From Rotaria socialis (Eukaryota > Rotifera > Eurotatoria > Philodinida > Philodinidae), in assembly GCA_905331475.1 (NCBI GenBank), contig CAJNYU010001443.1:20672-84671 (forward strand): a stretch of 64,000 nt of DNA, read 5' to 3'. The position numbers and the translations under genes are program-made. This document shows, piece after piece, positions 33,438-47,067 of this stretch. How positions within the stretch are numbered: position 1 is the stretch's first letter; each line of letters starts with the position of its first letter. Below the pieces are notes generated by a model, which was not told the DNA's origin, made no database searches, and saw only the letters and a list, made by a program, of their open reading frames with translations.

Positions 33438-35643
33438 AAGATTTCTCTAGTAAAACAACATGATCCAGAAAATCAAGAGTTTCATTGAACTATGTTTTGA
33501 ATGAACGTCAATGTGTATAAAAACACAATTGAGCTTTCTTGCCTTTACGACTTTCTTTCGAAACTGAGGAAATACTGATGAAACGAAGATTCATAACTGT
33601 ACAATAATCGAAAGCTCTGTGATTCATCCACGAAATAATCTATCAGATAATAGATTTCCGTACTATCTTTGTGAAAATTTTCATTAAATCCTCTATTTCT
33701 TAAATTCTGATAATTTTTCTTGTGGAATCATAAGAAAGGCTTTGCAATACACTTTCAAAACTGTCATTTGAATAAAAAAAACATTTAAATATTTGTTCCA
33801 CTTTTTATTTCCATAGATATATATTATCAATACATGTATATAACACGGGCAACCTAAATTATTGCATGTGAAATCTTACCTATCACATGCAAGTCATTGG
33901 AATACTTGCGACAAATTGAAATGTTTTTCAAGTTGGATTCATTAAAATGATTCCAAGTGGAGGCACGAGAAATATGAGTAGAAATCGAATACATCTAAAA
34001 TAAAACTCAACTTGTGCACCCATTGCCAAACAACTCATGTTGGTTTTTCTCTTTGAAAAAAAGTTCGAATGAAACATGAAAAGAAAGCCTTCACTTCTTC
34101 CTACATATGAATTGCAGGAGTCAATATGTGCGTGCTTGAGTGCTTAAATATGATTTCATCAAGAATAAGAAGAACGAAATTAAGTACGGCTGATAACATT
34201 ATATGACTAATGTTAGAGCCTTGATGATGTGAAAAATTATCAACCGGCAATGAAATACTTTATAATCCAAATAAAATATATTGTAGGATGCATGCATGAT
34301 AATAATTAATCTTGCTGATTTAACTGTGTAAGAAATGGTATGATAGGATCGTCTAGAACCCTTCAGACAGGCCTCGAACCCAGATATTTGTCAAATCCGA
34401 AACCTATTCTGGATCTAAAAATCTTGTGCCCAGAGGGCGCTAATGTGCACAAACTGTTATTATTGTAAATTATATTAACTGAATAATATTATATTGATGA
34501 ATGAATGTCTATGTTGTGATAGGACGATAAAGATTTGCAAGGTAGATTAAATTTATTCCAACACGAGTAATTTCAATGGCACACTGAATAAGAGAATATC
34601 TCAAAGCGATTTATTCGATTTGAGAAATTCACTACGAAACAATTGAGTTCATTTAATTCAATGTCTATTGAAGTTATTCAAAATACATTAAGTAACAAAA
34701 ACATAAGTGAAGGTAAAATGCTGCTGTTGCTCATGAACGTTTCGACGAGAACGAAACTTCGTCGATAAATAAACAATAGAGTCTATGAACAGAATCAACT
34801 AAAGAAAATCGAGTTTAGGAGCAAGAATCCCTGCAGTCATAACATTAGGAACTTTGATGGCATTGACACACATGACTTAGTTCTGGTATATTTGAACAGT
34901 CATTTTTCTACTGAAACGGTAAAATAATGAACAGAGACAAAGAGAAGATTCGGGAAAGTAACATCACTCAGACGTGAAACCATTGTTTATTATGAGATAT
35001 TAAAAGCAATCTTCAATCTATCAGATTATAATCATTCAATGTGTTAATATACACTGTTTTATGATCGTGTCCTTGAATAATAAATATTATTTTATCGTGT
35101 CAATTTTCTAATCAATAATCATATATATCTTTTTTTGTCTTCTAACTGCTTCGACACAAGAAACAAAAAAAAATGATGACGATTTACTGAAATAGTGAAA
35201 AATATCGAAATTCTGATTGACTGTGTAATTTGAGAGTGACAAATAAGATGATATTCTTTTCATATTCGAGCTTGTTGACATGAAAGAACATTACTTTTGT
35301 CAAAATAATTCTAATATTCACATCATTTCTAAATCGACTTTATCGAACGATAACATACATATGCACTATTGACTTCTCATTGTTCGAAGATACACAAAAT
35401 AACATTAAAGTAAAACAAAGCCCAATATGTGCTTTTTTATTTTTGAATATTGATTGCCGTTTTTTTTTTATATTGCATTTCGTCTTGGTGATAGAGAAGC
35501 CTTATGATTATCTGCTTAGAGATTTCATTAATGATTTTATTATTTATTTACACATCAAAGAAATATGAAAGCATACATGCAAATGAATAATTTGGATAGA
35601 AAATTTATCTTTGATTTTGTTTTTCAAATTTTCAACATAAAAA

Positions 35644-35711
35644 TCATTCTTCATCTAGACTTTGATTTGTTGAATTGACCGAATCAGATTGTTGAAGACG
35701 TAGCGATACTA
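35644..35711 (-). CDS. Tentative C-terminal exon of an unidentified minus-strand gene
   Basis: On the minus strand a good acceptor context (ttgattttaacgattccgcttag) precedes an open stretch, with one frame reading SLRLQQSDSVNSTNQSLDEE then TGA. The composition is protein-like, but there is no matching upstream exon that I can identify, and a 22-codon frame can arise by chance. Confidence 0.15.
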
Positions 35712-37086
35712 AGCGGAATCGTTAAAATCAACCGCTCAATAAAGATACATCTCAATAATGAACGGTGTCTTTATGTTCTTCATTTTTTACTAAATATAAG
35801 AGGCTAGAAATAAAATTTATAAGAACATTTTTTCTTTGTAAGTGTTACCTTTTCACACTTCACCCTTTTTTTTTGTTTCTAATTTAAATAAGTTACTGTG
35901 CTGGTTAAATTTATGAGTATTCAAACATGAAATCGAAATAGAAAAATGAATCGAACAAAAGCATGCCTTTTATTTTCATCGACTTCCATCTGTTGAGTCC
36001 TCTGAGTCTTTTCCTATATGCTAAATAATATAACTTATTGAATATTGTTGCTCTTGATGAATCCATCAAATGTGATTCAATCAACTTTTTCTTCATTTCA
36101 AAATTGTTCAAGTGTAGATCTCGTCTATGCTTGTAAACCTACCTGTTCGCTTTTTCTCTATGCCGCGGCACAGAGAAAAGTAGAGGAAAAGAGTAATGCA
36201 AGAGCTCTTTTCTCTCAAGTGTGACGACAAGTAAAGTGATTAAATGCAAGGAAGTGAGCAACACACTCATGAGAGAAGAGTTTCTCTTTTTTCTTCATTC
36301 CGAAACTGTCCATGATGTTTCTTTCGCACCGATTTATATCCATACGAGTTCATCGATAAGTGTTTTCTTTTCAGTTCTTTTTTTCTTCTTCTCTATATTC
36401 AGAACAGTATTTCGAAAAGGTACTTACTATAAGTACAATATCAGGATTTTCGACTGTAATTTGAAATACCTCGTATATATTGTATATGTGCGTGTGTGTG
36501 TGTGTGTGTAGAACGAAATGCGACTCAAAAAAACACGAAAGCACTTCTATTCTGACATTAAAAAAAAGTTACTCATGTATTTGATGAGAAAATAGATGAA
36601 ATTAAAATGCCCAGTTATGTGCAAAATAAAACTATTTTAAATTCTATGAACTCTTTTATTCTTACTGTGATAATTAGATTTGATAAATATATACTTTTGA
36701 GATGTATATGAGTATAAGAAAAAGAAAAGGAGAATGAATGAAGGAATAAAATATCTTATTGAGACTTAGGTCATCAAATAATAAAGTAAACTTACTAGTA
36801 TAAAACGATGAAATTGCATACTATATATTTTTTTCTTTTCATATATGTAGTGTTGTGTATGTGTATTTTGAAAGACAGGTAGCCGACTGTTGTGTTGAAT
36901 GAAGGAGAGAATAGTTGTTACAGTAGGAGTATAGAGAAGAAGAAAAAAAACTAAGAGAAAATTATGAAAATGTTTGTTAAGAGTGTCTGCGCATAGCAGC
37001 GCCTCGATCTCTCTTACACTCTCTCTGCAAATGCACGATGCATTTTGAAATTCCATTAAAATGAGTCTATTCGACAAAAGACAAGT

Positions 37087-37087
<1 letters not shown>

Positions 37088-37126
<39 letters not shown>
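37088..37126. repeat. GA microsatellite
   Basis: An uninterrupted GA run of about 38 bp. A TC run follows at about 37221-37242, so the two could pair as an inverted repeat in single strands. Similar GA/TC tracts lie near the 5' regions of other genes in the window (49854-49875, 51164-51192, 52006-52030). Confidence 0.85.
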
Positions 37127-37128
<2 letters not shown>

Positions 37129-37932
37129 AGGTAAAAAAGAAATAAGAGAATCACACTGGTCTCTCCAATCAACAAACCAGCTGATTACAATTGTACAGTA
37201 TTCACTACTGCGGTTAGTATGTTTCTCTCTCTCTCTCTCTCTTGTTCTCTACTATGATTTCTATCTTTATTCTAGAAGAAATTGAAAATGAATACATCAA
37301 GGTATGAAACAATGTTGCAAGCAAATAAGGCTGTTTGACGTACGACGACTTCTCTTTTCTTTTTCTCCTGTGATTTGTTTGTTTAAGACAATGACATTTT
37401 TTTTTCATTTTCAGAATATACTATGTATGAATGCCTAATCATGAGACGACGATAAAGACAAACAAGTATCATGGCAGCAACAATAATTTGTTTGCATATT
37501 CATCCAAACGAGTCAAATGTACACTGTTGATTGAATGAAATCTCCTATGCTAAATCTATATGTTTAATAAAAGATCTCTTCTTTTTCTTTTTTGTCTACA
37601 AATATAATTAATTAATTTGCCAAGATATGGCACAATACATCTTTGAAAAGAGACACGAAGAAAAGAGTTTTCATACTCAACAACACGAAATCTAATGATA
37701 AAGCCTTCGAATTAAACTCAGATGAAGTTTATCAGGCAATTTTGAATTGATTCAGATGTCACCTGCAGTATCGTACTATGATTGGTTGTTAATTTAACGA
37801 AAGATAATAAAGACATTGTTTGTTCAATTTATTTCATTCTTTGTTTCATAACGGTTTTTGTCTTGAATTCGTTGAAATTTCGGACAATTGTTTTCATGTG
37901 TTAAAGTTCGAACAAAATATTGAAAAAAAAAG

Positions 37933-40900
37933 ATGCCTTTAACGGATCAACAATTACGTCAAGAATTACTCAATTACGGTGAAACTGTACCGCCAATAAC
38001 ACAACGTAATCGTGAACAACTTCGTGCTCGACTTGAACAAATTCGATTACGACCACGTTCACCTGCTAAGAGTTCACCGTCACGTTCTCGTGGAAATACG
38101 TCTACAGCACGTTCACGTCCTGTGCACGGTCTTATTGAATTAAGCGACTCGGAAACAGATACATCAGCCAATGAATATCTTTCATCACGTCGGAGTGGAC
38201 GAGAAACAAATATTCAAACGCGTTCTGTTGGAGTTGGCCGCGACACAGATCGAACAAACTCATTATCATCATCAAATGTGACTGTTGACGTAGAACAATC
38301 TAGTAAATATTTTGAAATCTAGAGATAATCTCATCTATGCTTGACTTTTTTCTTTGTTTGCAGTTGCTCGTCATCGTCGTGAAATTCAACAATTAATTGA
38401 TTCAGCGCGTGATAGAGCTCGTGCTGCCAATGCAAATATATCTTCTAACAAATATGAACCATTACCATTACCAACAAAATCTGCACCATCAGTTCGACCA
38501 AACTTCGCAGTACCATCTCGTGTGCCATCATCATTTAAGACCGATATTAAAAAATCTCCAAAACAACTATCTCGGCTTGCTCGTACACGACAAACAGTTA
38601 CATTATTTTGGACAAATAATAAATATGTTATTACGAGCGTATTCAAAGCAATATTCATTGGTTTACTCATAGCTGGCGGAGTTATTTTTCTTAAAAATAA
38701 TTTAAATAGAATTATTCCGAAACCAAAAAGTAAATTTATTGCTTTATCTTTTACTTAATTGAGATTTTAATATTTTAGAAATAGCTTGTAATATTCAAAA
38801 TGCAGTAAGAATTTGATATGATTTGTTTTTTTTTGCATATTTGAACATATTTCATTTTAGATCGACTGTGATGATATGATACCAGTAGTTAATTCGATAA
38901 AGAGATATCTTAAAATTAGAACTGGTAATTATTCATACGAAAGAAAATAATATGTATATAGATTATTTTTGATTTAGGTGAGGTCGATTGTGGTTTTCGA
39001 CAAAAAAATGAGCTCTATGTAACAAAACCAGAAATTAATAAAGTTTTAGATGCAAAAGTATTTTTAAACAAATCTGCTTTTTACTTACATAAAGTTTTGC
39101 TTGCTACATAGGGATTTAAATTTGAATCCAGTTCAGATGATCGATGGAAAACATTGATTACTTACATACTCGAAAAACCAGTTGATGATATCTTGTAAGT
39201 TAATATTAATTTTTGCATAGAAGATTGGATGAATTGGTAAAGCCGCTAAATACCAGGAGTACTACTATTGAAATCAATGATTAAAATAGGTATTCGATTC
39301 GTGTTGTTGACTAGTAGTGTGTTCGGTTTTGATCAAAATCAACTAAAATCGTCTGATTAACTACCAAAGACATTCGTATCTTTTTCTCATCTATCTTAGA
39401 AGTAATTGAATTTTTTCATTTAAGCGACTCCTGCTGAGTAACAGCAATGCGCATAAAAAAATGAAGATTTCAATCGTGAGAAGTAGTGTATAACATTTCA
39501 CTGTGATGTATCTATTCAGTTTTCCCTGAGAATAGTAATTTATCTATTAGTCTTTCCATTGAGTTAAATAAGCAGCCATCTAATCTGAATTGGCATGGCG
39601 TCTTGCAGTTGATTACTGAATACAGTGTAGGAGCTGGGGATTTTTTTATATTAATTTCATGAACAATATTTAGAGTAATCAATAATCAAAATCAACCAGT
39701 AAGCGAATTGAATGCTGCGTACAAACTTACGACAACACAAGGAACCCACTCATTCATGTGCCGTGCTCGTAAAACTGTCAATTCAGCAATGCAACATTTA
39801 GCTTGGCTAGTATTAGGTAAAAATCTATTCATTATTTTCCTTCTTCAAAATGACTTGTTTTCTTTAGGTACAACAGGTTTTCTAGCCTTGGGTTGGCTTA
39901 TTCGACGACGTTCAAAACAACGCGAAGAACGTGAAAAAACATACAAAGAGTTCATAGAAAAAATTATTAACTTACTTGAAGCTCAATATGAAGAACACCT
40001 ACTTGATTCTGAAGTAAAGCCATGGTTAGCTGTAAGTCATATCCGTGATATGCTTATTGAACCACAAGATCGGTTAGTATAGCGAAGCGTAATCCTCTCG
40101 TTTGATTAAATAGCTTCTTTTGATAATTAGTAAACGCTTGAAAACTCTTTGGGAACAAGCAAGAAAACAAATCAGTGAACACGAATCACGTATCCGCGCA
40201 GAAACACAATTAATTCATGGTGAAGAATTTGACGTTTGGAGATGGATTCAACCACGTTCACCAACAAGTCCATCACCGCCACGAAGAAAACGAGCCGTAA
40301 GTTTAGAGAGAGAAAAAGTGACTACTGCAAATCACTAAATATGTTCTACTATCTTTTTAGGAATCACCAAAAAGCTCAAATGAAGACAGTTACGTTTACA
40401 TGCCACCTGATGTTGGTCTTACAGATTGTTTAAAATTAAGAAATTTCTTCGATCCTAACACGTACGTACAAGAGAAACCTTATCAAAATGGAATTGATAC
40501 GAGTAGATGATTGTTAAGAATTTGTTCTTTCTTCGAATATCTTAATATGTGGGCGCTTGTTTTTCTTCTGGTTTCTATTAAATATGTGCATCTCTTTCGT
40601 TTGCTTTCGTCTAATTATCTTCTCTCAAAGTCAAATCGTACGGATATTGACCTTGATCTGATGTTCTTATTCAATAGTAATATTTCTATTACACATTAAT
40701 ATTCTCTATTCGTTTTGATTGTTTTCATTTGTACAATAAAATATTTGAACTCACGCTCAAATAAAGCAACGTATCTACAATCATGATGAACGAAAGAGAG
40801 CGTGACCAATCAAGATAGAAGTTCCTTTCTGAATTTTTAAAGACTTGAAGAAATATATTTTTCTTTTATTTAGCCTTGCTGATGATGACGAAATTGATCT

Positions 40901-41195
40901 TGTTGTTGATAGTATTCAAAATCGTTGTGCAACAGTTAAAAGAATTGAACATATTGGTATTCATTCAATTTTTGTTTATTTAAAATTTTCATCAAACGAA
41001 GCTGCTGCTCAAGGCTTTCATTTACTTAGCAATTGGAAATATCATGGTAAGTAAAATTTTATTTTCTTGGAGAATTAAAACCAATCCGTTTTATTTTTTA
41101 TTTCAGGCCGAGAAATTATTGCTAAATACCTTCGCTTAGAACGATATTACGAACATTTTCCTGAAGCACGTGATAGCGGCTCGACAAATAATTAA
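37933..41195 (+). CDS. LEMD3: LEM domain-containing protein 3 (MAN1) homologue, inner nuclear membrane
   Basis: Inner nuclear membrane protein that binds BAF through its LEM domain and, in animals, receptor SMADs through its C-terminal RNA-recognition-like fold. Twelve exons (37933-38302, 38364-38729, 38779-38804, 38861-38924, 38978-39057, 39112-39194, 39674-39816, 39868-40072, 40131-40296, 40361-40461, 40874-41046, 41107-41195) sum to 621 residues with the frame closed. The LEM domain is at residues 1 to about 40 (LTDQQLRQELLNYGETVPPI). An Arg/Ser-rich linker precedes TM1 (FKAIFIGLLIAGGVIFL, about 215-231). The lumenal part includes GEVDCGFRQKNEL and GFKFESSSDDRWKTLI. TM2 is LAWLVLGTTGFLALGWLI, followed by the winged-helix MSC region (WLAVSHIRDMLI, TLWEQARKQI). 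LKLRNFFDP and the RRM-like end (REIIAKYLRLERYYEHFP) separate MAN1 from LEMD2. Shorter than human MAN1, mostly in the N-terminal linker. Confidence 0.93.
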
Positions 41196-41443
41196 ATCAA
41201 TTGTATTATGTTCTTGTTTGTCTTCTTTTTTTTCTCTCTCTCTCATGTTGTTGTTATTTTTTAAGCAGCAAATCTACGTTATGATCTATTCAGATTTAAT
41301 TGCTCTTCCTTCGCTTGTCTTAGAAAATCAGAAGGAGGATAAAATGAAATATACCAAAAATAAGCTATAGCTTCTTGTTTTTTTTATTATTATTATTACT
41401 ATTATTACTTGAATAAAGATATGACTATTCCAGATAAGATATA

Positions 41444-44400
41444 ATGAGTGAATTTGCATCATCTGTTAGTTCACAAACAGCAAGCTGGTTTGAATTTTTA
41501 CTTAATCCAACATTGATAGATACGTTCTTAACAGAAGATAATCTCGGTAATCATGATAATTATTGAAATGAAAAGAAAAATTAAAGATTTGTTTTGTTTT
41601 GTTTAAAGACATAACTGGTACTGATTTGATCATTCAATTTTTAATTAGTGCAAATTTAATTGAACAAAAAACAAAACTTAAAACAGCCACGGAAAATCCA
41701 AGTATGAGCATCTCTATGTGTTGTCTATATTATTATCATATAAAGTCTTCGTTTAGATGATATCGAATTGAAAGATAATCGAATTCGAGCATTGAGACAT
41801 TTGGCAATAAAGATAGCTGCTAAACTTAATTGGGATTTGGTAGTTATTGAAAAACGGTAATGACATTATTTCAAAAAGAAGTATTTGTTTTAGATGTATA
41901 CTTGAATTTCCGTTTCCTAATAAAATCAAGATGAGAACGACCAGAGGAATATATTTGTAGAAAAAATATTTTCCCTATTTCTGTTAAAATTCTTGTGAAG
42001 GTGATTCTTTAGGCAATCACAATACCTCAAAAGTTTTTTTTTGGCAACAGTAGCGGCGAATCCATATTTCATAACTATACTAATTGGAACCAATCGTTGA
42101 ATTTTATATCTAGTTAGATTGAGAAGAGCTTACAGCTCGGAAAAAGAGCAGTCTCTATTTAAACTGATCATTAAATAAGATATTGTTTTAATATATTTGC
42201 AGCATTCCAGTTGCAGTCGCTTCAGATCTTATTCATTGTTTTGTACGATTGACAACTCAAACTGATAAAAATTACAAAGATCGTGAACAATTACAATTAT
42301 TAAGTAAAGTAGACGAGCCAGCACTATTTGCTGTACAATTATTACATCGATGGTTTGTTTACAAAAACAGACATTCATTTCATTTCATCATTATGCCTTC
42401 TTCTTTTTCTGCTGTTAAGGACTGTAAGAACAGTTGTTCAATCATCGTTTCCGATGAAACCAATAAAAATCTTTCAAGTCAATGTGTATGAATCTGTGCT
42501 TTTTTTTCTCGTTTCTAACAATCGTTGTGTTTTTTGTCTGTACAGAGCTGGCTATGTAAATCCATTGCAACATATGCGCGGACCTAATGAGAATGTCATA
42601 GAGATGGCACGTGCCAAGGTGAGAGAAAGTATCCAAGCATTAGAAGTTTTGCTAGAATGCAAATCAGCCGTACGCATACCTGTAGATGCGTGTTTTGATT
42701 TAATTGATATTGAAAATGGCCTAGTACCATGTGATTGGTCACGTACACAAGTCTATCCGCTTGTTGAATGTACTGCAAGGGTAAATATTTCTATTAATAC
42801 AAAAAAACATGAATAACAAGATAAATATATATATATATATATATACATTAAATAGATTGCTTATGATCTTGGTTCAATATATTTTTATGAACAAAATTAT
42901 GTTAATGCTTATACAATGTTTCGACGTGTGCATGATTTAAAAAGTCAACTGGAACCATCAAATTATTTTTCATCGTTAGATGGTTATTTAACATCACTTC
43001 AATCGATAAATCCTTCAATGGAACAAAGTCTTTTAACTAAAACTAAAGAGCGCTTTCTAATGGGCATACCACCACCGCGAGCTTCTGTTGAAGTAATTAA
43101 TTAATTGAATCTTAAAAACAGTTTAATCTATATGATTAATATTCTAGGATTATATTTCAATATTAGCAGAAGATAACGAAAGAAAAGAAATGACTATGGC
43201 TGCTCGATATCGATTAGAAGAACGTCATGAAGTGTAGGATCTTTTTCGTTTTCACTATGTTAATTTCATTTGCCTAATAATTTAGTGGATCACAACAATA
43301 TAAAATTGTATGTTCATTTAATCTTGTTCGATGTTTACTCGATGGTAGACCTACAAATACTCAATATGGATTTGATTATCTTGAAACAGTAAGGGAAAAA
43401 ATAATCGTTCCTATCCTAACAATTCATTTCTTTTCATTATTGTATAAAGGCTCTTCAACGATTAAAACAAGTGACACCAAAACAACAATTATTATTGAAC
43501 AGTTTTTTAAAGTATACTTATTGTTAATAATAAATTTATTCGTAAAAACTCATTTTTTTTCTTAAATCCCTACTAGAATTAATTTTTATAATTTAACAAA
43601 AAGTCTACAAGAACAATTACGTCTGGATAAGCTTGCTCATCTTGTTGGTCCAAACTTTTCTACTCCTACTTGGCACACAAGAAAGCAACAAACAACACCA
43701 AGATCTTATTTACTTGAAAGACCTAATGGTATTTCAACGATTTCATACGTAGCAGTTCCCCCTTTTTACTCTAATTTTATTTTACATTGAAAGATATTAA
43801 AAGAACTTTTTGTTTGTTGTGCAGGTTCAGCTCAGTTTAAATGTCAAACACGTCTACTACATTCTTTTGAACCTGAAATACTCTTACAAACTATAACAGA
43901 ATTAGATAATGCAAAACTACCACAAATATTTATTGAACTATTTCCACCGGTAAAAAACGTTTTCTAAGATGAATAAGCATGATTTGATTTTCTTTCGTAG
44001 TCAATAATGCAATCACCTATTGATCAATCATTGAATATGATTTTGAATACAAATCATTTACTTGGACAATTAATTCGCATTCTTCATGAAAAAGCTAAAC
44101 GAGCAAAATTATATAATGTAAATAATAAAGTCAACGATTACAAAAAAAAAATATGAGGTTCTTATTTTTTCTTTGTAATTTAAGAATCATACTCAAAGTC
44201 GTATATTATTAAGTCAAGCTATTGATATTCTTAGTCCACTTCATCATCAAGATATATCGATTGGACAAGTAGTTAAATATCTTCATTATGATCGATTATT
44301 ATTTGATTTAACGGAGTCGATATCAAAACAAACATTTCTTGATAATGAAAATAATTTATGGGAAAAATGCCAAAGTTTTTTGAAAGAAAATCATTCGGAC

Positions 44401-47067
44401 AATGGTAAATATTTTATGTTTTGTAAAAAAAGGAAACATCGAAAAATTAGAATCTAGATAAACATGGATAATGCGCAATCTTAGTTTTGTTAAAAAATAA
44501 CAAAAAGTTGAGTACCTCTTTCCTATAAATTTCTGGTCGCTATGCCACTACTAGTTTTATTCATGAGCGATGGTTTTTCCTAGCCCATTGATTTATCTCA
44601 ATGGCGAGGAAATCTAGTTATAAAGCACTCAGAATGATGTAAATTATTCGGAAGTTATTTCAGTCTACTGTGCGCTCTATGACCCGGAAGAAATTATTAC
44701 TGTTCTTTTTTTAGAGACGTAGCATCCAATAATAAAATTATTTCAAAGTAGAATTGTCTGGAAGCTTTTCCAATTTGAGACATGTTTCCCAAAAAAAAGC
44801 AACACCCTTCAGACTCAATCAATGTTCAAGATCTGAAAATTCATTTTTCGAACTTTGAACTTTGTTAATCCATTGTTTTTCTAGTAAGTGCTTGAAAATA
44901 GTTCTTCAAAAATAAAAGAGAGCCAACAAACAAAGGAGATATTATCCAAGATCTAACTTTGAGAGCAATCCTATGAGTTCGTGTCCAACTGTTTGGGTAC
45001 AAAAACAAGACTAGACTAACTGGTTTATACTGTACTATCTTAAAATATATACATCAAAAATATAGTATTCATTTAATATTTCATCGTTTGATCTTCTAAG
45101 AATAAACAATTTTCTTTAATTATTTTTAAGCTTGAAATTTTCGATTAATTCCACATGAATTATTCGTTTAAATATTTTTTTATTTATAGATGTTAATACA
45201 GATCTGGTACGTGTTGCATTAGCATATGCATTGTCAAGAAATGAAATTCAATTTATACAATCGTTAATACAAACGGGACGTCGAACACGTTTTTATCTTG
45301 ATTTAGCCAAAGTTTTTGCACGTATGTCTTCGTATAACTTCGGATTCACTTTTCATTCATTTCTCATTTATAGGTTTATTAAATAATGAAAATCAACCAC
45401 AAATACGTCCTGAACTTATACGTGAATTATGGGATAGAATATTAGATATACTGTCAGATAAATTACAAGGACCAGGTGGTATTAAGCAATCGAGAAATCG
45501 TCATCAGCAATCAAATACTTTAAATGATAAATTATCTGTTGTTGATCTACAAAAATTTCTTATAAATATTCATCATCCAATTTTAATGCAACTCATATTT
45601 TCACTTTTATCACGTCTCTATTCACTAATATTAGTTGAACAATCACATGTCGATATTTATTCTGAATATTCACGTTATTGGCCAACATCTATTGATTATC
45701 GGCAACGATCAATACGTACATCTACAGTAGCACAACTTATACAAGCTCTATTTGAACATATTCAAGCATTTAAATATTTACCTATACAAATAAAATCTTC
45801 TTTATATCGAACACAAGCTGATATTTATTTGACTTTACAACAATATACGCAAGCAATGCACATCTATATTGATGCAATATCGATTGAAACAGCTATTTTT
45901 TCGTCGGCAGTAATCAGTCAACAAGATGATGCAATGATTAGAAATATGATTAAAGCTGCATTACAACTTGGTAAAATGAAATTTTAATAAAAAGTTTTCA
46001 AAAACATCTAAAATTCATTGCTTTTCGAGTTTTCTCATTGCCTAAAAAGGTTGTTCTATTATGGAAAAATTTCGTCTAAATCTGAGTTAAAATTTCTTTT
46101 GATTTAACTTCAAAAAGTCTACGAACTGATGATCAAGTGAGACGGAAAAAATGCAAGCTTCATTTTCAGAGTTCTAATTCAAACAAGTCTTCTATTGTCA
46201 TTTGTATATAATTCATAGAGAAAGTCAAGTAATCGATAGTCAGGATGTATCGGTTAACCTCGAGACGAGTAATTGAATATCTTATGCGTAAGATCTTTCT
46301 ATATGACTTAGCCTGATAAGTACTTATCTATTATAATAATATATTCATTGAACCCTTCAAAATTACCAGTAACTATTATCAAAGACTTCGTTTCTAATCT
46401 TTAATAAGTCGACTATATTTCACTATCTTTCTTTTTCTCCTGAAAAAACGAAGATCTTTTGATTAGGATCAAAACAAAAAACGTCCGTTGGCAGTCAACT
46501 GAAATAAAGATTGCCTATTAACCTTTTGTATTTTATTCTTAGGTTATCATACTCAAGTTGCTTGTATATGTCAATTACTTCCAACGCCAGATTATAATAT
46601 TATATTTAAAACATTACAAGAAAATTATATGAATGATGATATTGACGATTATTATGAATGTATTTGGGATTTAGCATTATTAGAAAGCTTAATAAGTAAT
46701 TACATATGATATGATATAATGATATTTTTCTATCTTGATTAAAACAAATTGTTCTTTTCTTTTTCTTAATTTTATTTATAGATAATCTGAGTTTACGTGG
46801 ATATGAAGATAAAAAAAGATTAGCGGTATGTTGCATGAATTCTTTATTAGAATCTATATTTGACTTTTTTGTTGTTGCTAGATTCGAATATGTAAACAAA
46901 AAGATTTAAATGGAAACAATTCCGATGAAATACGACTTCGTATGATCCGTGTTAAACGACGACTTCTATTCAAACAATTATTTGCTCATTATCTTTTACC
47001 TCATTGTCGCCTATATCGATCACGAGCTATGATGAAATTTCATTACCAACAAATCACTTTCGATTAG
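41444..47067 (+). CDS. INTS8: Integrator complex subunit 8 homologue
   Basis: Subunit of the nuclear Integrator complex (snRNA 3' processing, promoter-proximal attenuation of RNA polymerase II), where INTS8 helps recruit PP2A. The N-terminus has SWFEFLLNPTLID, matching the family's CWFEFLLE start. It continues with RIRALRHLAIKIAAKLNWDL and, across a splice at 42352/42420, HRWTVRTVVQSSFPMK. Exons read: 41444-41546, 41609-41701, 41757-41856, 42203-42352, 42420-42485, 42546-42780, 42856-43092, 43148-43233, 43286-43388, 43450-43511, then about nine more to 47067. Later matches are PTWHTRKQQTTPR, ALYYDAI-like TPR helices (LYRTQADIYLTLQQYTQAMH), GYHTQVACICQLL and YYECIWDLALLESLI. The exon at 42420 has a weak donor. 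Largest introns are about 44406-45187 and 45975-46544. Start is 249 bp downstream of the LEMD3 stop, same strand. Confidence 0.9.

Larger units (their letters stand above)
33438..37932. other. Long intergenic interval, no firm gene
   Basis: About 4.5 kb separates the ART-TPR gene and LEMD3. I see simple repeats (TG run about 36488-36510, GA run about 37088-37126, TC run about 37221-37242), a hAT-like end fragment at 34368, and one tentative minus-strand exon at 35644-35711. There is no convincing domain in any frame. The simple-repeat content suggests regulatory or UTR sequence. Confidence 0.45.

Noticed and set aside
34368..34400. tRNA T-arm-like sequence (gcctcgaaccc)
   Set aside because: No A-box, anticodon stem or acceptor pairing is nearby; the match is better explained by the hAT-like end.
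36766..37077. 103-codon minus-strand frame
   Set aside because: Low-complexity hydrophobic translation overlapping simple repeats; no domain.
37061..37285. 74-codon frame MSLFDKRQVKERERERE...
   Set aside because: Produced by the GA microsatellite reading as Arg-Glu; no domain and no splice context.
42249..42491. Alternative reading of the INTS8 exon continuing past 42352
   Set aside because: Splicing 42352 to 42420 restores the family block HRWTVRTVVQSSFP, whereas the continuous frame matches nothing.
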